This document shows, one piece after another, positions 50,101 to 59,100 of a stretch of 64,000 nucleotides of DNA. A program made the position numbers and the translations under genes. Location of the stretch: positions 3,626,001 through 3,690,000 of the forward strand of contig CM072906.1 in assembly GCA_037013685.1 (NCBI GenBank), read 5' to 3'. Positions within the stretch are counted from its first letter, which is position 1; the number at the start of each line of letters is the position of its first letter. Origin of the DNA: Acridotheres tristis (lineage: Eukaryota > Chordata > Aves > Passeriformes > Sturnidae). Below the pieces are notes generated by a model, which was not told the origin of the DNA, did no database searches, and was given only the letters and a program-made list of their open reading frames with translations.

Positions 50101-53100
50101 AATCCTCAGCAGAAGAGCCAAAATAGGAAACATATACCACCCTCCCAAATGAACTGCTATGAACTACTGAACCCAAGAAGAGAAAAGCAAGATCCATGGA
50201 AGAGAAACATCCAGCACAGGTTTCCAAAGTGCACAGGGATGCAAGTGAAGCCAAGTGAACACCTCTGTGCCAGTACAAGCACTCTTAAGGGCTCCTTCAG
50301 AGAACTTCCAAAATGGAATGGATTCCAAGGAACAGGCAGTCTCAAAACCTTGGTGTCCTGTGGGAAATCCCTAATCCATCACAGATGGAGACCCAGCCAT
50401 GAGGAAAAGGGGTAGGGAACCAAACACTTCTTACAGCTGTGGTCTCAGAAAATATTAACCCTTTCAGCCAGCCCTGGACACAGATTGGAGCAGCCTGCCC
50501 AGACTAAGCAAGACTCGAGGAAAATACTAAAGTTACACCATTGAGGTGGAGCAGTGCTAGAAAGCAGAATTCTCTTCAGAAACACAGGCCATAAGGTCAC
50601 AGGGTACCTGGCACATTATTCTGATCTACTAATCAGACTGATGGCACATGGTTACAACAGGTGCCAGATTTGTGTTTGGTGAGGTCTGGGCCAAGATGTT
50701 GTCTGGTGAGAAAAAATAGGAAGGGGGAAAAAGAGGTTTTGGGGGGGGGGGGTTTGTAGGAAAGGGTTGGGGGAGTGTAAAGCGATATCCATACATTCTG
50801 TGGTTGTTGTCTGTTCTGTTCATTTGGTTTTTTCTCCAGACCAGTTTGGGGAAAAAAGTTCCTTGAAGCACAAGATACTTAGTATAGCCCATTATCCAGA
50901 CATCTTTTCCTTCACAATGCTTTAAATTAGATTTAAGAAAGAACTTTTTCCCTGTGAGGCCCTGGCACAGAGTGCCCAGAGAAGCTGGGGCTGCCCCACC
51001 CCTGGAAGTGTTCAAGGCCAGGTTGAACAGGGCTTGGAGCAACCTGGGATAGTGGAATTTGTCCCTGCCCATGGCAGGGGGTTGGAACTGGATGAGCTTT
51101 TAGGTCCCTTCCAACCCAAAACTCTGATTCTATGATTCTGTGATGCTATGATTCTAATAAAAGGCATATTTTGGTAGCTCCAACCAAATATATTGATTAA
51201 TTCATCTAACACAGACTGGCAAATTAAATTCTACCTTTGTTGTTCTCTACCTTTAATGACAAAAAATCCCTTGAGGAGCACACTAAGAGTGGAGCTATGT
51301 GGGACTCTGAGAAGAAGAAAAAGGCAATGACTAATTCTTCTGGGCACTTGGATCCCCATTCTTGGATCCAAAAATAATCTTCAATTGCACATTTTGCTTT
51401 GTGTACACACATTCAGACAGGCAAATCCACTTGTGTTTTCTCTTGGTGTCAAGGTGTTTTTCCACAGGAATACACATTCCTGAGGAGTCAGAAGGAAAAC
51501 CTCTTTGAACAACCATTATTCTTAGAAGCAAAGAACCTGCAAAAGTGCAGAGAACTGTTGATTACTGTAATTTACTTTACTTAGATCCTCTTATTTATGT
51601 TAATCATGGTGATTTTGGCTGTGGAGTCACAGGAAAAAAGCACGGGAGTCTTGCCCTAGCTGTTACCAGATTATAGTTGAAATAGGGTTTACATTCAGTT
51701 CCCTCTTACAGGGATTTTTTTGTCATTCCTAGCAAGTTTCTCTTTTCCCCTTTACTGAGAATGGAATTTCAGTGATTTATACTTTAGTTTGCATTGCCAA
51801 AACCTTGACTTTGAAGATCAGCTAGTGATCTGGGGTTTTGAAGGTGAGGGCTAAATTATTCTTAGCAACAACAGTGTGTATTGTACAGTCCCAACTACAC
51901 CAACCTTTAAGTATTCAGAGAGCAAAAATAAATAAGAATACTAAATTAGCCAGAAAGCATTAAAAATTAACATAAGATTGAGACTTGTTTTAACTACATT
52001 TTTGCATAAGGGACATGTTTCAATGCAGCTAGATGCATGGTTAGTATTCTCTTCTCCAATGTGGGCACTCTGCAGGACCTGAGGCCAGTTTTTGTGCTCT
52101 GTCTGCCCTTTAAACTGTACCAAGGACTGCCCAGTGTGGCTCTCCCAGGACAGACCTCAGCTATGGGAGCAGCAGAGCTCAGAGCTCACCTGGATACCTT
52201 TTCACAAACCTCTTAATGGTCCTGAAGACTGCAGAGAACTCTGCAAAAGCCACCCCTCTCCTCCTCCCCTCCTTCCCATTCTCCCCAGGATGCTAAAAGA
52301 CATTTTGCTAATTGTCACTTACAAAAGTGGAAAGGATGCTTGTCTGGGCCACCATCAGAGCTATGTAGAGACACAGGGCAGAAATGAACATGCTTGTGGC
52401 ACAGATCAGAGGATCAGCTTTGTTGTTTATCTTCCTTAATCGTCTTGCAGCTTCTGCCCCAGCAATAATACCCAAGATTCCAGTCCCAATGGTGATGCCT
52501 CCAAATATCAGGCTGGTGACAAAGCAAAGGATTCAGCTGAGCACAGTAAGACTGTACTGTGGAAAAATAAATGGTGTTAGCTTGCACCTGTAGTTTCAGA
52601 GGAATCTTTAATGGGGAAGATGAATTTTATTCCACTTGATGTAACCCTCCCACTCCTTCTAAATGGCTGTAACGCCAAGCCTCAGCTGAAGCTGTGGCTT
52701 TGCAATGGTGCCTGTGTCCCGTGGAGAAGATATTTTCCCGTTTACAGAGCAGGTGTTATGCAGCCAGGCTCAAGGAGGGCTCTGCTCAGTACGACCTGGC
52801 TTGGACATGCTGTGATTTAGGGGAGACACAGTCATCGTGGTTACCCTGTGAATCAATCTACCCAGTCATCCCTGAAACACAGATGGAGTAACCCTGTATC
52901 ACAATCTGCTGCCTTGGAAGAGATCCTAGCACGTGGAATGATACACATCTAAATTACAGCCCTCTGGTTAGCACAGCTGAGATGAGTCACTCCTCTGACT
53001 ATGGGAAACACCTACCACTTAGCACAAGAGTTCAAAGAATACTGAATAGGTAACTACTGCCAGGTCCACATAGCATTTTCTGAACACAGAATTTCCAATA

Positions 53101-56100
53101 CCATTCAGCTTTGTGTGTCTGCAGATGCAAATGTGTTCTTCAGGAGCCACAAGTTCATGTTTTAAAAGAACATGTCTGAATAGTTTAGAAGATTCAGCTT
53201 CTAAAGGGACTTCCATGTGTGCTTCTGTCCCAGTGAGACTCCCCAGTGACAAAGCAACTCTCTTGCACAAGATCAGTGCTGCCACTGCATCCGAATTCTC
53301 TGAAGGCAAGCAGGGACAGGACCAATGTACTCTGAGCACAAGCACTTCTGAATATTTTACAGTGCTACATGGTAAGTTCTGTACATTTTCCTGAGCTTTT
53401 TCTAAGTGCAAAGCAAAGTAACCAGCTGGGATATGATCTGTTCCTTTAAACTACAGCACATCCACTTCTTAATTTCTTTCTGCCTGATTAGGAAGAACTC
53501 AATAATTCCACAAGAAAAAAACGAAAGTATTGCTATGCGAGATAACAAACTCTGAGCAAATCTGTACTCTCCCTGCAAGTTCTTCAGGATTCTGATCCAT
53601 CACTGACTATAGCTTGATAGGGACATTATAGATTGTCACTAGGCAGAATAATCTCAGAGATTTGATCAAGAGAGGCAAGTTCCAAGGTGACATTAGTTGA
53701 TTGAAGCATTCATGGAATTGTGTTTGGAATATTCATGTATTGCAAACTGTAGTTGAAATAAACCTGCAGCTGGAATAAAAGGGAACAGCAAAAACTAAAT
53801 CCAAGCACAGTTCAGTTGACAGGGAGTAGGAAAGTACAGAAGCCTAGTACTGGGGAAAAGCTCCTATGGGATCTCTTAGGGTCTGAGAATGCTTACTTAT
53901 CTCTCTGATCTGTTCGAAAGTGTTTGCACAAAGACCTGAACAAAAACTTCACACTGCCTATTTATCTACCTTGAAAGGATTGAGACTTGAGTCAGTTGTT
54001 TCCAAGGAGTGTAAGCGACACAGTCCTGATCCTTAAACAAAGTCTGAAACTGCTGAACAGCCAGAGGGAAAAACATCTTTAAAGCATCCCTGGGCAGGTC
54101 TGGTAATGTGCAGCTCAGTTCTTCCTGCACCATCAGGCCTGACATAGTAGTTTATATTCTATTTCTTTATATCCCCTTGGAATAACAGTCCACAACCAGC
54201 CTTATGTTACTTCTGGCATGAGCTTATGCCAAGGTTATATTAAAAGCATGCTGTAAGAAGCAGTACATGAGGTTAAACTATCAGATGCTCTGTTTCACTT
54301 CCCTGAAGACCATGTCTGCTTTAACAGCACTACTGTGGAATAATAATTCAGAAGTGGATTAGAAAACAAACTAGAAGCCAACACCTTCAACTTAACAAAG
54401 GAAGTACTTAAACTGCATCTATGAACAAATATCTTAAACTATTCAGTTTCCCTCATCTGCCTACCCTAAGCCAGACTCCTGTGTTTCACTCCCTCCCCAG
54501 TACTGTTCATTAATAAGTAATGTGCCACTGGTGGCATCCATGGAAGTACAATTCATTTCCCATTGAAGGATTTTGGGATGACTTTTCAATCCATTTGATT
54601 TTGCTACAACTCAGAAATCACTTCGGAGTTGACTCAGTTATTCTGTTGCAGAAAAACAGAAAAATCCCATTAGCTGAGGACACATTCAAGGTGTGATTAC
54701 TATTTTTCCCTTTAATTGCCTTCACCTGGAAAGGCCATGCAATAAGCATTTAGTTCTTTGAAATCCCTTACAAAAGCAGAGACTGAAACAAGACTTGGGA
54801 TACCTCCTGGAGAAAGGGTATTTGCATGGACACCAGTGCTGGGGAGTCAGTCCCAGTGCTCACTGTTACTGAGGGATGCCATGAAGACTCAGGAGGAACA
54901 CTGAATAGATACTTGTATTCTGGACAACACACCATGAAGAGAAACTTCTCTTCCTTGGTGGGGAAAAGGGATCTACAAAAAGGTGTGTTATGACTACTTC
55001 AAAGTGTTCTACTAGTGTATTCTTATACAATATTTGATACTATTCATGAATCTTCATTGGTCTGGACATGCTCTGTTTGCAGAGCTCTGCTGGCAGCTGC
55101 TCACAAAATCCTGGTTTGATGTGATGATATGATACCACATCAAAATCATCAAGCTTTCTTCAAGCTGGGAGCCAAAATGAACTCACCAACATGGCAGGCA
55201 TTATAAAACCAGAATAAGAAGAAGATAACAGGCAAGTTACTAAAACAAAGGATTTAAATATACTTAAATGGGTATTTAAGTAGCTTGGAATGCAGTCATT
55301 TGTCAACTAAAAACTCCTTGCTAAAGCTGCTGCTTTTTGCCCACAAGTGTTGCTATTACTGCTTCTTCCCACTTTACTTACATAGGGCTGGCAGCATCTT
55401 TCCAGCTAACTTATAAACAAACAAACAAAGGGGAGTGTCTCAGATACCTGGAAGCAATTGAACATTCACGGGCCCGTTGCCTTCACAAGAAGTGCCCAGT
55501 CACATCCTCCCCTCTGCCTTTGCAAACAGGCTGTGGTTGAGCACTGTGCAGCGTTCCCAGGGATGCTCCCACAGGCACAGCTCACCTGTTAGATGAATTG
55601 CACGATTCTTGGAGGCACGGTGGGACAATGCCCTGGACAACCTGAGCTCTGTACAGAAACAGTGGCATCCACACTCCCAGGGCTCCAGTGACAAAGGCCA
55701 TGGCAGTCAGACCCAGCGAGGAACAGACAAAACTACAGCTGAAAGTCAAAAGAAAACAACTGAGAGATATTAGAAAGAATGGTGCATGAGGAAAAAGGGA
55801 AAACCTACCTGCAACACCCAGGATTTCAAGCAATAACAAAACAATTCGTTCAGACATATTGTAATCAAAATCCACTCCCTTGAATATCTGAACTCTGATC
55901 AGGCTTTATTTGAAATTCAACAATAAAGTACTAATTAGACCAAAGGGTATGACCTACTGATTTAATGTTAAATCCTGGTCTCTTGCAGATTTCATGCCAA
56001 CTTCTGCCAAAACAATTGCTGTGAATTTTTTGATAGCAGAGCTATAACAATAGAAAGTGAACAAGAATTTAATGGCTAAGTAGCTAAAGGAAAGGGTTCT

Positions 56101-59100
56101 ATGTGCAAGTCTAAATGCCTCAGGTTTTAAGTTGTTTCTGTAACCAGTATAAATGAGAGTAACATCTGGGTCTTCTGAACTGTCATGTTGCAGTGGCTGA
56201 AGTACTCCTTAACTCTGAGTGAGCAAAAGTAGACTCAATCTCCATAGCAAGTTTCAGACAAAAGGAGAAGCATTTTTGAAAACTGTCCAAACCTTATCTC
56301 CTTCCTGCCCTATTCTAGGAGAAAATTAAATTTTTGCCAGATTCTTTATTGTTAATAGCTCAGGAGAAACCCCCCTTTGAGGTCAATAGGGATGTATGAA
56401 ATCTTAAGACTGCTGCAAATGATCAGGTGACCACCAAATTAGAGGACTGGTTAAGAAATGAACCAAATTCTCCATTTTCTAAAGATAAAGTGCTCTTGGA
56501 CTTGACTAAAAGTGGAACCACATAGTTTTTTGGCAGTATGTCTTTATGCTTTGGAAGCCAATTGCTCAAGGAAAAGAAAATGGGAATCAATTGCTAAAGA
56601 AAAAAGAAATTTAAATATAATTTTACACTGGAACATCTCTGTAGGAAAGTAACTTTGGAGATACTTGTTGAAATGTCGGAAGGGTTCATTTTTGATTCAG
56701 GAAAATTTATTTTTTTATTCACTTCAGGTTGCACTACCTACAAATTGCGATCCTACAAAACCCCATCTCTTGTATACCCGCCGTTCAGGATGTAAAGAGG
56801 ATGCAGATTTAGCGGGCAGTTAGAAAACGCTGGCTCGTCCGGAGGAACGCTCGCAAGCCAAACGAGGCTGCGGGAAGGCAGATGCTCAGGGGAAAGCGCC
56901 GGCCGGGGGAAGCAGGGAGCCGGCCGGGGGAAGCAGGGAGCCGGCCGGGGGAAGCAGGGAGCCGGCTCCGGCACAGCTGCACAGCGGCACCTGCTGCTCC
57001 CAGCCCGGCTGCAGCTCCTCGTCCTGCCCCGGCTTCTCAGTGCCGGGGCACGGGAGCCAGGAGCCCGCTCCACTCGGGATTTTTGTGCGGTTAAAAGGAA
57101 GGTGTCATCTGCCGGTCGCAGCTCAGCCCATCGAAACACATGGACAATTATTTTATAAATCATATGGGGGTCCTACAAACTCTGACCTCATGCACAGCAG
57201 GCTCCCAAATACCACAGAGAGTGCATGAGACATTCTAATCCAAGCTTCCTCAGGTGCTAAAACACCAGAAAATTATACACTTTTACCAATCTAGCTTCCA
57301 TAGGGAAGGGAAAATTTAGTAGAAAGTAGAGCTTTGGATTTAAACAGGAGCAAAGTGCCATCATAACTTCACCCCCTCCCCTCTCCTCAAAATGGGAGGA
57401 TAGAAGAAGCAAAGAAATTTTTTTATCTCTTTTGAGCATTCCTGTAAAAAAGTGGAAGAAAGATTTTTACTAATGGTGTTTCCATCCCCTTGTATTCAGC
57501 ATGTGGCTCAAAGGAGCAAAGCAGGATTCAATGGACATATTTCTTATAATGGAATGGTGACTCCTCAACAGAGGGAACCTTTGTAGCCCAAACCACTTAC
57601 TTCTGGACAAGTGATCCCACATCTTGACACCAGGTAGTCTTGGCAGCTCTGTGTACATCTGGCATCTCATCTGGCATCTCTCTTCGTATCGTGCCAGAGA
57701 TGCTCAGTGCTCTGTGTGCTGCTGTCCTTCTCTGGATCCTATGAGGGACCAGCAGAATCAGGAGAAGCAGTGCCAGTCCTCCCATGCAAGGAGTTACCTG
57801 CAGACACAAGGTTGGTTAGATCAAAGATCTCTGTTTTCTTACAGCAAGAACTCCACAGCAATTCCAGTTGCGTTAGAACCACTCTCAGAAAATTGCAGGT
57901 ATGTTCAGAAATAGATGTGTGCTGGTTTAGGTTATATTTGTAAAGAAAAAGAGTGACTTTGGTGACTTTGAAGGAAAGATAATAGATCCTCCCTTCCCAT
58001 CACACAGATACATGATCGCTCCTCCCTCTGATTTTGAAGAAAAATATGTGAAGAAAGAAAATGGTACTGTAGTATTCTAGCCACAAACACAAGAATCACT
58101 GCTGCAGTCACCCGTGTCACCTGAATAACATCAGTGTTACTCCAGTAAATATTCTGCCCCACTCAGCTGCATGTGCTAGCTGATTTTGTAGACAAGGCTG
58201 AGGCTCTGACAAAGCACTTCCAAAGCACTGGGTGTCTCAGTGTCACATCGACTGGTGCTGTGCTTGAGACAGAAATCACAGCACTCTGACCCGTGTGGAA
58301 AAGGCCCCTTTATGTGGTTACTGTGCTGCAGAGGGAGAAAAGACAGCAACACACACGGACCTCTTTTGGGGAAAAAAAGGCCAATTTATTGTACAGACAG
58401 CCCGGATTTATAGTGTGTTACATGCAGCTAGGACAGGACAGTAGTTCATTGGGCAATTGGGAAAAACATCCTTGGGACAGCACCTCAGGATGTGTCCCAC
58501 GGCAAAGACACCAGGGGTTAATGTTGGTGATGAATTCCACTCTGTTTTCACCATGTTCTCACCCTGGGAGACTCCTCCCTAACTGAAGCTGCAGTCAGCT
58601 TGTCAGCCTGGGAATGGAGCTGAGAGTCAGGAGAAATCCAGGCCTGAAAAGGATTTCCAAGCTGTAATTCCCTGGCTCTCTAAATGTGTGTGTCCACACC
58701 TTTATTCTTCTGACTTCTCCTTAAATACCTTTCTTAATGTTCCCGGGTAAGTGCCAAGTTCAGGCTGCTCAGCTCTCTGACCAATAGCTCTCTGCAGCTT
58801 GGGCTGGAACTCTTTGGGTCACATCCTTGTCTATCCCCAATTCTGTCCTTTCTCTGTTCTCTGGGGACCTGTCTATTAGGCCAGGCTGCCTCTCCTCTCT
58901 GTGGCTAAATTGCCCTGTGACATCTCAGTGATAGACATCATGATGACATGACCAGAACAGAAGAGGTTATTTTCTTGAAACCCTCAAATAACAAAAGTTG
59001 TTCCCAACAGCATTCCAGAAAACTGGTGCTACCAGTATAATGATCATTTTACCTTCAGCTTCCTCTGTTTGAGGAGGTCTTGGTGCAGTAACAACCGTTC

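Larger units (their letters stand above)
49882..52322 (-). other. SPNS3: SPNS3 intron 8
   Basis: 2441 bp, phase 0. Contains the poly(G) run and the + strand CR1 fragment. Nothing else recognised. Confidence 0.85.
55739..57600 (-). other. SPNS3: SPNS3 intron 6
   Basis: 1862 bp, phase 2, with tandem acceptors at its 3' end (55739 side). Contains the CpG island and the 21-bp repeat; otherwise AT-rich. Confidence 0.85.

Noticed and set aside
56753..57163. Pro/Arg-rich ORFs on both strands in the CpG island
   Set aside because: Explained by the 21-bp repeat and GC composition; the minus frame is not linked to SPNS3 by splice phase.
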